Assembly (NCBI RefSeq): GCF_014638745.1
Contig: NZ_BMFO01000001.1
Coordinates: 1 to 64,000 of the forward strand
Source of the DNA: Arenimonas maotaiensis
GTDB lineage: Bacteria > Pseudomonadota > Gammaproteobacteria > Xanthomonadales > Xanthomonadaceae
DNA length: 64,000 nt
Direction: 5' to 3'
Positions 56,101-63,714 of the stretch are shown piece by piece. Position 1 is the stretch's first letter. Each line of letters begins with the position of its first letter. The notes below the pieces were generated by a model. It worked only from the letters and a program-made list of their open reading frames with translations, was not told the origin of the DNA and did not search any database. The position numbers and the translations under genes were made by a program.

Positions 56101-56900
56101 AAAAAGTGGGCATCGGGTGTGCGCGTTTGCGGCACATTGGAACCCCAAGCAATGATGTAGCGGCTGTTGTACCAATCGGCGGATTCCGGCACATCGGTTT
56201 GCTCGCCCCAAACTTGTGGCGAAGCCGGTGGTAAATCGCAATACCAGTCATAAAAACTCAGGCATGCACCGCCCAGTAATGACAGATACCGTGCGCCGGC
56301 GGCATAACTCACCATCGACATGGCGGGGATCGGCGAAAATCCGACTACGCGGTCGGGTCCGAATTTTTTAGTCGTAAATAAATTCGCGGCGGCAATCATT
56401 TCATTGGCTTCATCCCAATTGACGCGTACAAAACCACCCATGCCGCGCTTGGACTTGTAGCTTTTTGCTTTTTCCTTATCACCGACGATGCTGCCCCAGG
56501 CATCGACCGGCGACATGGATCGACGTGCTTCGCGCCAAAGCTTGAGCAGGGCACTGCGCATCAACGGATACTTCACCCGATTGGCGCTGTAGAGATACCA
56601 GGAATAACTGGCACCGCGTGGGCAGCCGCGCGGTTCGTGATTTGGCAAATCCGGACGCGTACGCGGGTAGTCGGTTTGCTGGGTTTCCCAGGTCACCAAA
56701 CCATTTTTTACATAGACTTTCCAGCTACAGGAACCAGTGCAATTTACACCGTGCGTAGAGCGTACGATTTTGTCGTATTGCCAACGTTGGCGATAACTGT
56801 CTTCCCAGCTGCGATCTTCGGTACGGGTGGCGCCATGGCCATCGGAAAACGGCTCTGCTGCAGGCTTGAGGAAGTTGAGACGGTCGAGGAAATAACTCAT
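53154..56900 (-). CDS. narG: Respiratory nitrate reductase alpha subunit
   Basis: A 1248-residue molybdenum enzyme, membrane-bound on the cytoplasmic side, which reduces nitrate to nitrite. The FS0 cluster ligands H50, C54 and C58 match E. coli H49, C53, C57; WYCDLPPASP carries the Mo-binding Asp. The rest follows the family to the end (GGYAQFAYGFNYYGTTGTNRD in parts). ATG 56900 (MSYFLDRL) with GGAG 8 bases upstream fits the family start; a GTG 9 bases upstream is possible. narK2 lies 61 bases upstream. Confidence 0.97.
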   Translation of the reverse strand: MSYFLDRLNFLKPAAEPFSDGHGATRTEDRSWEDSYRQRWQYDKIVRSTHGVNCTGSCSWKVYVKNGLVTWETQQTDYPRTRPDLPNHEPRGCPRGASYSWYLYSANRVKYPLMRSALLKLWREARRSMSPVDAWGSIVGDKEKAKSYKSKRGMGGFVRVNWDEANEMIAAANLFTTKKFGPDRVVGFSPIPAMSMVSYAAGARYLSLLGGACLSFYDWYCDLPPASPQVWGEQTDVPESADWYNSRYIIAWGSNVPQTRTPDAHFFTEARYNGTKTVAITPDYSEVAKLTDIWLHPKQGTDAALAFAFGHVILREFHLDNPSTYFLDYCRQYSDMPMLVRLDARDDGSYVAGRFLRASDLDGGMGESNNPEWKTLAFDEITGALTVPNGSVGFRWGEKGKWNIEEKDSSGRDTRLRLSLADANDDMVEVSFPYFGGVEHEKWTSSKHEDVLKRNIPVRRIKTADGKDCLVASVYDLTLAQYGLDRGFGGGYVTDNYDDNVPGTPAWQEKITGVPRADVIQIAREFARNADKTRGRSMIIVGAAMNHWYHNDMNYRGLINMLIMCGCVGQTGGGWAHYVGQEKLRPQSGWTPLAFGLDWSKPPRQMNGTSFFYFNSDQWRYEKLDVSEIISPLADPKKYSGSLVDFNLRAVRMGWLPSAPQLNMNPLTFVREAEAKGIDPVKHAVAQFKSGELDFAYADPDAPENFPRNMFIWRSNLLGSSGKGHEYMLKHLLGTRHGLQGKDLGERGATKPQDVKWHDEATEGKLDLLVTLDFRMCTTALYSDIVLPTATWYEKNDLNTSDMHPFIHPLSKAVDPAWEARSDWDIFKGIARTVSEFAPGVLGVEKDLVLVPVLHDTPNELAMPFGVTDWKKGECEAIPGKTMPSMVVVERDYPNLYKKFTSLGPLLDTQGNGGKGMSWDTLDEVKFLGELNHKVTAEGVSKGRPQIESAIDACEVILHLAPETNGHVAVKAWESLSTFTGRDHSHLAVGKEHEAIRFRDVQAQPRKIISSPIWSGLEDEHVSYNAGYTNVHELIPWRTITGRQQFYMDHEWTIAFGEGLMGYRPPVNTKTIAPMLGAKPNGNKEIVLNWITPHQKWGIHSTYSDNLIMQTLSRGGPIVWLSEDDAKSAGIEDNDWIELFNVNGAIAARAVVSQRVMNGMAMMYHAQERIINTPGAEITGTRGGIHNSVTRVVVKPTHMIGGYAQFAYGFNYYGTTGTNRDEFVIVRKMDKIEWHDGEAVPATEEASR

Positions 56901-56961
56901 TGCCAGCACTCCGAAAATATAAAATTAAATTGCGTATTCACCATCAAATGCATAACTGCTC

Positions 56962-58362
56962 TCAGCAAGGGTAGGGGGCACGTTTGCGGTAATACCACCA
57001 CCAGGTAATGGCGATGCAGGTAAAGTAAAAAACGATGAAGGCATACAGCGCTGCTTGCGGCCCACCAGTCAATGCGATCGAGCTGCCGTAGCTCTTCGGA
57101 ATAAAAAATCCGCCGTAGGCACCGATGGCCGAACTGAAGCCAATGGTGGCGGCCGATTCGATTCCTGCATTGCGCATCGAAGCGGTTTTTTCTTCCTGTG
57201 TTCTATTGGAAGATTTACGATCATGAAACGCCCGGAAAATAATCGGAATCATGCGGAAGGTGGATGCATTACCGATGCCCGACAGGATGAACAAGGCCAT
57301 GAAGCTGATCAGGAAGCCAGTGAAATTTCCTCCTTGGCCGTCGACGGGCAGAAAATGCAGTACACCGAATACGCCTGCCACCATCAATACAAACACCCAG
57401 AACGTCAGCATGGCACCGCCGGTTTTATCGGACAGCCAACCACCAACGGGGCGCGCCAACGCACCTACCAAGGGACCAAGAAACGCATAAGTCAGCGCAT
57501 TGATTTCCGGAAATTGGGTTTTGATCAACATAGGAAAGCCCGCCGAAAAGCCGATAAACGAACCAAACGTACCCATATACAACCAGCACATCAGCCAATT
57601 CTGGCTGCGACTGAAAATGACTGATTGTTCGGAAAATTTCGAGCGCGCCGTCGTCAAATCATTCATGCCAAACCAGGCGGCCAGGGTGGACACCAACAGG
57701 AATGGAAGCCACAAGTAACCGGCATTTTGTAAATACATTTCCTTGCCATCGGCTGTGAGTTGCGGATGACCGGCTACGGCGCCGAAGATACCCATCGAGA
57801 TCACCATCGGGATGAGAAATTGCGTTGCCGAAACCCCGAGATTTCCCAGGCCGGCATTCATACCCAAGGCATAGCCTTGTTTGGACTTGGGATAGAAGAA
57901 AGAAATGTTCGACATGCTCGAGGCAAAGTTGCCGCCGCCGAAGCCGCACAAAATCGCGATGGCGACAAAGTGCCAGTAGGGAGTGGCGGTATCTTGCACG
58001 GCGATTCCGAGCCAGACCGCCGGAATCATCAGGGATGCGGTGGATATTGCTGTCCAGCGTCGACCACCCACCATCGATACCAAATAGGAGTAGAAAATTC
58101 GCAGGGTGGCACCGGACAAACCTGGTAAAGCGGTCAGCCAGAAAAGTTGATCGTCGGTAAAATGAAACCCGACATCTTTCAACTTGATCGCGACGGCCGA
58201 AAACATCATCCATACAGCAAATGCCAGCAATAAGGCCGGAATAGAAATCCAGAGATTTCGACTGGCTATTCGGTTGCCGTCGGATTTCCAGAAATCCGCG
58301 TCTTCCGGTCGCCAATCATTGAGTAGCTGACCTTCAGCCTTGGTCGGCACGATACTAGCCAT
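56962..58362 (-). CDS. narK2: Nitrate/nitrite transporter, NarK2-type MFS
   Basis: A 466-residue MFS protein with 12 helices. Nitrate signatures are in GFGGGNFASSMSNISFF (helix 4-5) and GAYGGFFIPKSYG (helix 11), and the conserved Arg in ATLRIFYSYLV and ARPVGGWLSD. The N-terminus is long (about 35 residues before helix 1), as in NarK2/NarU forms. The NarK2 group is seen as nitrate/nitrite antiporter. ATG 58362 (MASIVP) is preferred. First gene of the nar operon, with the FNR box 67 bases upstream. Confidence 0.9.
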   Translation of the reverse strand: MASIVPTKAEGQLLNDWRPEDADFWKSDGNRIASRNLWISIPALLLAFAVWMMFSAVAIKLKDVGFHFTDDQLFWLTALPGLSGATLRIFYSYLVSMVGGRRWTAISTASLMIPAVWLGIAVQDTATPYWHFVAIAILCGFGGGNFASSMSNISFFYPKSKQGYALGMNAGLGNLGVSATQFLIPMVISMGIFGAVAGHPQLTADGKEMYLQNAGYLWLPFLLVSTLAAWFGMNDLTTARSKFSEQSVIFSRSQNWLMCWLYMGTFGSFIGFSAGFPMLIKTQFPEINALTYAFLGPLVGALARPVGGWLSDKTGGAMLTFWVFVLMVAGVFGVLHFLPVDGQGGNFTGFLISFMALFILSGIGNASTFRMIPIIFRAFHDRKSSNRTQEEKTASMRNAGIESAATIGFSSAIGAYGGFFIPKSYGSSIALTGGPQAALYAFIVFYFTCIAITWWWYYRKRAPYPC

Positions 58363-58428
58363 GAAACACCCCAAATAGAATAGAAATTCAATTGAAGCGA
58401 ATTATTTCATTGCTTAAATTTAAATGAC

Positions 58429-58442
58429 TTGACCTGAGTCAA
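58429..58442. promoter_or_regulatory. FNR/DNR box of the nar operon
   Basis: TTGACCTGAGTCAA, a perfect palindrome in a very AT-rich gap. On the minus strand AATAAT (about 58,400-58,407) is in place for a -10 box, so the start of transcription is near 58,394 with a leader of about 30 bases. No NarL heptamer cluster is obvious. Confidence 0.82.
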
Positions 58443-58484
58443 TTCGATCAGCTAAAATCAGGAACAGGCTAAATCAAACCGAAA

Positions 58485-58838
58485 TTATGGTTTTTTCGTG
58501 GCTCTACCACGTTTTTTGACGCTGTCCCGCACATCCACTTCAAATTGGACTGTTAAGGGCAGATTGCCTGTATCGCCCAGGGCGAAAGTCAGAGCATCGC
58601 GGCATGGCAATCGTTCGACATACGCCTCGACAATGGCTTTTGGCAAGATCAGACACCAGGTCAACGCGGTAGTCTCCAAAGCAGCCGAATCGGCAATGAT
58701 CAACCTGAGTGACTGCATAAATTGCTCGCCGTTCGGCAGCTGCAGCGTGTTCACCAGTAACTCTTCACTCAATAGCGTTGCAAGTTCATTTTCATCAATG
58801 CGAAAACGAAGGTTTTGTTCCTGTATTTGCAATTTCAT
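58485..58838 (-). CDS. Conserved small protein at the end of the moa operon
   Basis: A 117-residue soluble protein beginning MKLQIQEQNLRFRIDENEL, with a predicted beta-rich N-terminus and a strongly basic tail (KKRGRATKKP). I do not recognise a domain. It stands 32 bases behind moaE and ends before the nar promoter, so it is probably co-transcribed with the molybdopterin genes and may help cofactor delivery. This is inference by position only. Confidence 0.55.
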   Translation of the reverse strand: MKLQIQEQNLRFRIDENELATLLSEELLVNTLQLPNGEQFMQSLRLIIADSAALETTALTWCLILPKAIVEAYVERLPCRDALTFALGDTGNLPLTVQFEVDVRDSVKKRGRATKKP

Positions 58839-58870
58839 CAGAAAACTCCAAAAAACATTCCTGCAAAGAG

Positions 58871-59362
58871 TTAGTGCCCGACAACGAGGTCGTAGTTAGG
58901 CTGCGCATGCTGATGAACCTCGCAAAGAGAGCAGCCTTCACTCCACTCGCTATTGCCATCTTCATAGTGTTCCTGTTTCCAGATCGGCGCCTGGTGCTTG
59001 ACCTTCTCGATGATGCTACGGCATGCACGAAAAGCCTCGTCACGATGCGGGCTGCCTACGGCAACGACTACCGCAAGATCGCCGATACTTAGGCGCCCCT
59101 TGGCATGGGTGACAAATATTTTCAGTTTTCCGTCGAATTCACGCAGTGTATCCAACGCAATTTCATTGAAAATATTTACCGCCAGGACATCAAACAAATC
59201 ATAGCTGACGCCGGTAACGCGACGGCCGTGATTCATGTCGCGTACGCGGCCAACAAACATGGCAATACCGCCAAAACCCGGATCCGAAACAAATTCAAGA
59301 GCAGCCGATACATCCAGACGTTCGTGTTGAATATCCACTACTACGCAATGCATTTTTTCCAT
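58871..59362 (-). CDS. moaE: Molybdopterin synthase catalytic subunit
   Basis: A 163-residue protein that transfers two sulfurs from MoaD to precursor Z. FVGRVRDMNHGRRVTGVSYD, HAKGRLSIGDLAVVVAVGSPHRDEAF (in parts) and IWKQEHYEDG with the catalytic Lys are present. The C-terminal tail contains CSLC. The start is ATG 59362 behind GGAGG (5 bases); ATG 59374 would overlap moaD. Confidence 0.93.
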   Translation of the reverse strand: MEKMHCVVVDIQHERLDVSAALEFVSDPGFGGIAMFVGRVRDMNHGRRVTGVSYDLFDVLAVNIFNEIALDTLREFDGKLKIFVTHAKGRLSIGDLAVVVAVGSPHRDEAFRACRSIIEKVKHQAPIWKQEHYEDGNSEWSEGCSLCEVHQHAQPNYDLVVGH

Positions 59363-59363
59363 T

Positions 59364-59624
59364 TCAACCTCCATTGACCGGTGGCAATACCGCCATCCGG
59401 CCATCGGAAGGAATCACTTCGCGATCACGCAAAATAGTGGTCTCGCTGGCGAAAGCGGAATGCCTTACCAATCCGGGACGATATTTCGGCCAATGCTGCT
59501 GTCCGTAACCATCGAGTGCCAAGCGTAAATCCGCTACCCGTGCGCCATCGGGTAATTCCAGTTCGATCTGGCCAGCCGGTTCAAAGTCCTGAAAGGCGGC
59601 AAATAATTTCAGATGAATCTTCAT
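59364..59624 (-). CDS. moaD: Molybdopterin synthase sulfur carrier subunit
   Basis: An 86-residue ubiquitin-like protein ending in the essential Gly-Gly (VLPPVNGG), which is thiocarboxylated for sulfur transfer. The N-terminus MKIHLKLFAAFQDF is the first beta hairpin. ATGA overlap with moeA; moaE follows after one base. Confidence 0.92.
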   Translation of the reverse strand: MKIHLKLFAAFQDFEPAGQIELELPDGARVADLRLALDGYGQQHWPKYRPGLVRHSAFASETTILRDREVIPSDGRMAVLPPVNGG

Positions 59625-60877
59625 GGTGACAACTCTCTCGAAAAAGGAAATTCAAGGTGACCCAGGCCATACACTTCCACCAGACTTTCTGCAGAAATAT
59701 GTTCGGCTTCTTCAGGTAACACCACCCAGGCATTGGACTGCAGCATCGGACGAATTCGGAATGACTCCTGGCCCGACAAAACTTCTGCAAAGAGACGACC
59801 GTTCTCGTCAACCTGCAATCCGGCTTTTTGATGAAAGCGGAAACCAGGTTTTTTTTTCATCGCTGTTTTTATCGGTACTAGCAAAGAACGTTCAGGCAGC
59901 AAACCGGTCATTGCACGAATCGCCGTTTCGACGAAAAAACGCAGGCCTACAGCACTTGATACCGGATTACCCGGCAAGCCGAAATACAACTGGCCTCCTG
60001 CCAGCCGGGCAAACAGCAATGGTTTTCCGGGGCGAATGGCGACTTTATGAAAAAGAATTTTGGCGTTTTCCCGTAGCAAGGTATCGGGCACAAAATCGTA
60101 ACGGCCCATCGACACGGCACCGGTGCTCATAACGATGTCAGGTACAAACTCAAGTGATCTGTTCAGAGCGGCAATGAATACTTCCGGTTCATCGCTGACG
60201 GTTTGGACATGTACGACTCTTGCACCGGCGGCGGCGAGACGTGCCGCCAGAAACGGTCCGTTGGAATTGCGGATTTGGCCTTCAATCAAGACTTGGTCTA
60301 CATCATCCACAAGTTCGCGTCCGGTGCAGATCAGTGCTACTCGCGGCTCGCGAATAGCCTGCACATGAGATATGCCCAGTCCCGCCAGCAACATGACATG
60401 CTGCGCTGCTAGACGCTCTCCAGCCTGCATCGCGATATCGCCATGGGCAATATCTTCGCCTGTCCGGCGAACATGCTGGCCCGGCAATGCAATGTCCGTG
60501 CTTTCAATGCGCGCAGGACGACCATCGGGATGAAGTTGTGTGATGCGAACTTGTTCAATGGGGATGACGGCATCGTAACCATCCGGAATGCGAGCTCCTG
60601 TCATGATTTCCCAACAGCCGGTAGTAGCCTGACTAATGCCGTCGCCCGCAGCTTGTTCGCCAAGAACATCCCACGCGCTTCCTACAGGCACTGGAACACC
60701 TTTGCTTGCAATCGCGAAGCCATCCATTGCAGTGTTATCAAAGGAGGGCAGGTTGATGGGGCTTGTCACCGGTTCGGCAAGGACACGACCGAGGGCTTGT
60801 CCAGATCGAATGGATTCGGTCGGCAAGCAATGCACTTGCTCGGCGATAATTCCCTGTGCTTCACGATAGCTGATCAT
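59621..60877 (-). CDS. moeA: Molybdopterin molybdenumtransferase
   Basis: A 418-residue protein that inserts molybdate into adenylylated molybdopterin. NTAMDGFAI, the EIMTGARIPDGYDAV loop, STGAVSMGRYDFV and YFGLPGNPVSSAVG are the MoeA motifs. ATGA overlap with the moaC-mogA gene. MogA function, needed before it, is supplied by the fused domain next door. Confidence 0.94.
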   Translation of the reverse strand: MISYREAQGIIAEQVHCLPTESIRSGQALGRVLAEPVTSPINLPSFDNTAMDGFAIASKGVPVPVGSAWDVLGEQAAGDGISQATTGCWEIMTGARIPDGYDAVIPIEQVRITQLHPDGRPARIESTDIALPGQHVRRTGEDIAHGDIAMQAGERLAAQHVMLLAGLGISHVQAIREPRVALICTGRELVDDVDQVLIEGQIRNSNGPFLAARLAAAGARVVHVQTVSDEPEVFIAALNRSLEFVPDIVMSTGAVSMGRYDFVPDTLLRENAKILFHKVAIRPGKPLLFARLAGGQLYFGLPGNPVSSAVGLRFFVETAIRAMTGLLPERSLLVPIKTAMKKKPGFRFHQKAGLQVDENGRLFAEVLSGQESFRIRPMLQSNAWVVLPEEAEHISAESLVEVYGLGHLEFPFSRELSP

Positions 60878-61887
60878 GCGTGTGCTTCTCCTGCCACCAT
60901 CGCCATCGCATGGGCCAATATCGGGCCGAGAATATCCATGCCCTGAGCAACGGCTTTAGGGCTGCCGGGCAGGGCGATGACCAGCATGTCATTGAGCAGA
61001 ACGGCCTCTGCACGACTCAGCCAGGCAAGTGACGTGTAATGCTGGCTTTGCGAACGAAACATTTCACCCAGGCCCGGTACGTGACGTGCGTCCAGTGTTT
61101 GAAGTGCTTCGAGCGTCAAATCACGCGGCCCCAATCCGGTGCCACCGGTACACAATACGAGTTGGATAGATTGCGTCGATAAATCCCGTAAACGACTGGC
61201 CAAAGGCTCGATACCATCGGGAAGAATTTCCGTGTGACTAATCTCGGCTCCCAGCCCGATTAATCGTTCAGCCAATATCGGCCCCGAAAGATCGGCATAT
61301 TCTCCGCTATGGGCGCGATCGCTCAAGGTCAAAACGGCGGCACGAATATTTTTAAGCTGGTGATTGTTTTTGGGTCGAAACAGTTCGTGTTCGGCGCTTG
61401 TCATGGGTTCGGGATGGCACCACAAACCGCTTTTCCCGCCTTCCTTGAACAGCAGGCGGATAGCGCTTATCTGCAGGGCAGGTTCGATCGGCTTGGAGAG
61501 ATCGTACAAGGTCAACAAAGCGGCGCTGGTACCTGCCAGCGCTTCCATCTCGACGCCGGTGCGTGCTTCCGTGCTTGCTTCGCAATACACACGTATCGAA
61601 AAACTTTCCCGAATGGGTTGGCAGCGCACCTGTACATATTCCAATGCCAGCGGGTGACACAAGGGTAATAACAGCGCTGCATTTTTAGCGCCTTGAATGC
61701 CGGCGATTTCCGCCATTGCGATGGGATCGCCTTTCGGCATTTTCTTGTCCAGTAGCATCGTAAAAGCGAGCTCGCCGAGTGAAATTTCACCGCAGGCAAC
61801 TGCGCGTCTCGCCGTCGGTCGTTTACGACGAATGTCGGCCATCTGAAAATTGCCGATCATTGCTTCCGTTGAATTTTGTCGAGTCAC
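60874..61887 (-). CDS. moaCB: Bifunctional MoaC - MogA/MoaB fusion
   Basis: 337 residues. The N-terminal MoaC (about 1-155) has KKMPKGDPI, LCHPLALEYV and MEALAGTSAALLTLYD. It forms cyclic pyranopterin from the MoaA product. The C-terminal MogA/MoaB domain (about 170-337) has VLTLSDRA, LCTGGTGLGPRD and LPGSPKAV. It adenylates molybdopterin. The start is GTG 61887 behind GGAGG with 5 bases spacing; the TTG at 61908 would overlap moaA. Fusions of this kind are known in several proteobacteria. The moaA stop lies one base before the start. Confidence 0.9.
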   Translation of the reverse strand: MTRQNSTEAMIGNFQMADIRRKRPTARRAVACGEISLGELAFTMLLDKKMPKGDPIAMAEIAGIQGAKNAALLLPLCHPLALEYVQVRCQPIRESFSIRVYCEASTEARTGVEMEALAGTSAALLTLYDLSKPIEPALQISAIRLLFKEGGKSGLWCHPEPMTSAEHELFRPKNNHQLKNIRAAVLTLSDRAHSGEYADLSGPILAERLIGLGAEISHTEILPDGIEPLASRLRDLSTQSIQLVLCTGGTGLGPRDLTLEALQTLDARHVPGLGEMFRSQSQHYTSLAWLSRAEAVLLNDMLVIALPGSPKAVAQGMDILGPILAHAMAMVAGEAHA

Positions 61888-61888
61888 T

Positions 61889-62872
61889 TCATCCTCCAAT
61901 GGATGCAAGATGCGGCGTCAGTCCGGTATCACCCATGTGCAAACCGTGTCCTGCCTGTTTGAGCCCAAGTTGTTTGGCAATGGTGGCGAGCAATTCGGCT
62001 TGCTGGTCGTCACACTGCAATAAATTTCGCAGCGGGATACCAATTTGTCCGAATAGACAGAGCCGCAGATCGCCGGCGGACGTGACGCGCAATCGATTGC
62101 AACCGGCACAAAAATCCCGCGAGTAGGGCGCAATGATGCCGATGCGTCCGCGATAGTCGGCATGACCATACTCGCGTGCCGGACCAGCATCGGCGGCGCG
62201 TGGCAGCAGTCGCCAGCCCGATTGTTCAAGCTGCTGTTCGAGTATTTCGGCCCGTAAATGATGCTGGTGGAAATAATCCAGATTGTCGCCGGTCTGCATC
62301 AGCTCGATGAATCGCAAACTAATTCTGCGATCACGCAGATAATCGAGCCAGACGGGTAATTGAGCGTCATTGAGATCACGCAACAAAACGGCATTCAACT
62401 TGACCGATAGCAGGTTGCTTTCAAGGGCGGTCTCGACGCCGGCCAAGATGGAGTTGAGTTGATCATGTCCGGTGATTTTCTTGAAGCAATCGCGGTCCAG
62501 GCTATCCACGCTGACGTTTAAGGCAGTCAGACCGGCGTCACACCAATCCCGAATTCGTTTTTGCAATAAACAACCATTGGTCGTGACTGCCACTTTTTCA
62601 ACACCGGTGGTATTGACTGCCACGCGAATAATATCGGTCAGGTCGCGGCGCAGACTGGGCTCGCCGCCGGTCAGCCTGACTTTTTGCATACCGAGTGTCG
62701 CGAAAGCACCGAGCAGGCGAGCAATTTCATCAATGTCGAGATTTTTTGGCCGGCCGGGTACCGCCTGATAACCCTTCGGCAAGCAATAACTGCAATGATA
62801 ATTGCAGGCCTCGATGACCGATAAACGCAGGTACGGAAACCTGCGACCAAATCGGTCGATTAGTGAACCCAT
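61889..62872 (-). CDS. moaA: GTP 3',8-cyclase (radical SAM)
   Basis: A 327-residue radical SAM enzyme, first step of molybdenum cofactor synthesis. The first cluster is C23, C27, C30 (CNYHCSYC); the C-terminal cluster Cys are in FCAGCNRLRV and LRLCLFG; the protein ends with the Gly-Gly needed for GTP conversion. ATG 62872 (MGSLIDRFG) has AAAGGAG in front. First gene of the moa operon, with an FNR box and a possible cofactor-sensing leader upstream. Confidence 0.95.
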   Translation of the reverse strand: MGSLIDRFGRRFPYLRLSVIEACNYHCSYCLPKGYQAVPGRPKNLDIDEIARLLGAFATLGMQKVRLTGGEPSLRRDLTDIIRVAVNTTGVEKVAVTTNGCLLQKRIRDWCDAGLTALNVSVDSLDRDCFKKITGHDQLNSILAGVETALESNLLSVKLNAVLLRDLNDAQLPVWLDYLRDRRISLRFIELMQTGDNLDYFHQHHLRAEILEQQLEQSGWRLLPRAADAGPAREYGHADYRGRIGIIAPYSRDFCAGCNRLRVTSAGDLRLCLFGQIGIPLRNLLQCDDQQAELLATIAKQLGLKQAGHGLHMGDTGLTPHLASIGG

Positions 62873-63021
62873 CGATGTACTCCTTTCCAAACACGGGAGG
62901 CCGTGACGTTTCCATCACCGCCCTGGTGGTCAACATGACCACGGTCGGCATGCCAGTTCATTTCGAAACACAGGCTTGCCGTCTCGGAGGCGAATACCGA
63001 ATCGCAAGATCCGGATATTTC
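62873..63021 (-). promoter_or_regulatory. Structured moaA leader, candidate Moco RNA riboswitch
   Basis: The leader of about 150 bases between the predicted start of transcription and moaA can fold well. On the minus strand, GTGGTCA and TGACCAC form a perfect 7-base-pair hairpin. Before it stand CGCCTCCGAGACGGC and after it GATGGAAACGTCACGGCCTCCC, similar to the elements I remember from the Moco RNA motif of moaA leaders. The ribosome binding site follows within 15 bases, so masking it is possible. The match is from memory and needs a covariance search. Confidence 0.4.
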
Positions 63022-63056
63022 AGTCGCAATTCTATCGATGTGTTTTTGTCGAAGCT

Positions 63057-63070
63057 TTGATCCAAATCAA
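63057..63070. promoter_or_regulatory. FNR box of the moa operon
   Basis: TTGATCCAAATCAA, a perfect FNR palindrome 185 bases before moaA. For a class II promoter transcription would begin near 63,022. Confidence 0.78.
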
Positions 63071-63126
63071 GATTGGGAGCGATCTGGCTTACTAATCCTG
63101 TTTATATATTCAAAGTCCGCTGACTG

Positions 63127-63714
63127 TCAGGTGAGGATTAGTTTGCAACCGGCGATGAGTAATACGACCGCCAGAAATCGCTTTATTTGTAGCGGATTGA
63201 AGCGACGACTCCCAAGATAGGAGCCAATAATGCCGCCGAAACCGGCTGCAACAACCAGTACCAGTGCAAATGCAGGAAATTGCCGTGTACTACTGATATT
63301 GCCGAGAAGGCCTGCAATGGAATTCACCAAAATGAAGAGGGCAGAAACCGCAGCAGCGTTTCTTGCCGTGGCCCAGTTCATTATGAGCAACAGGGGCGTC
63401 AGAAAAATTCCACCACCCGTGCCTGTCAGCCCGGATAAAAAGCCAATACCACCGCCAATGACGAGGGCCAGGCTGCGTGGTGGGGCTTTCGGATCGTTTT
63501 CTATCGGCGGTCGCATAAAAAAATGCGCAGCTGAATAAAGCAGAACAATACCCAGCACCAGCTTGAGTATTTCAGCCGGCAAACTGATGTAGCCGCCGAG
63601 AAAGGCAAGTGGTATCGACAAGATCGAAAATGGCCAGAATAAGCGCCAGGAGAAGTGGCCAGCGCGCCAGAACTGCAAGACGCCAATGGATGCAACCAGA
63701 ATATATTGCGGCCT
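63127..63714 (-). pseudogene. TauE/SafE-type membrane permease, N-terminally truncated
   Basis: About 190 residues with five to six helices: QFWRAGHFSWRLFWPF, FLGGYISLPAE, GGGIGFLSGLTGTGGGIFLTP, and a C-terminal GGIIGSYLGSRRFN with KRFLAVVLLIAGCKLIL. These are the second half and centre of TauE/SafE (DUF81) sulfite or anion exporters, which normally have about 250 residues. The first two helices are missing: before about 63,715 the frame turns into Arg/His-rich non-membrane sequence, and no ATG fits. The gene appears cut there, at the right border of the island. Confidence 0.65.

Noticed and set aside
62863-63060. Plus-strand frame of 65 residues before moaA
   Set aside because: It covers the structured moaA leader antisense, has no ribosome binding site and no known motif.
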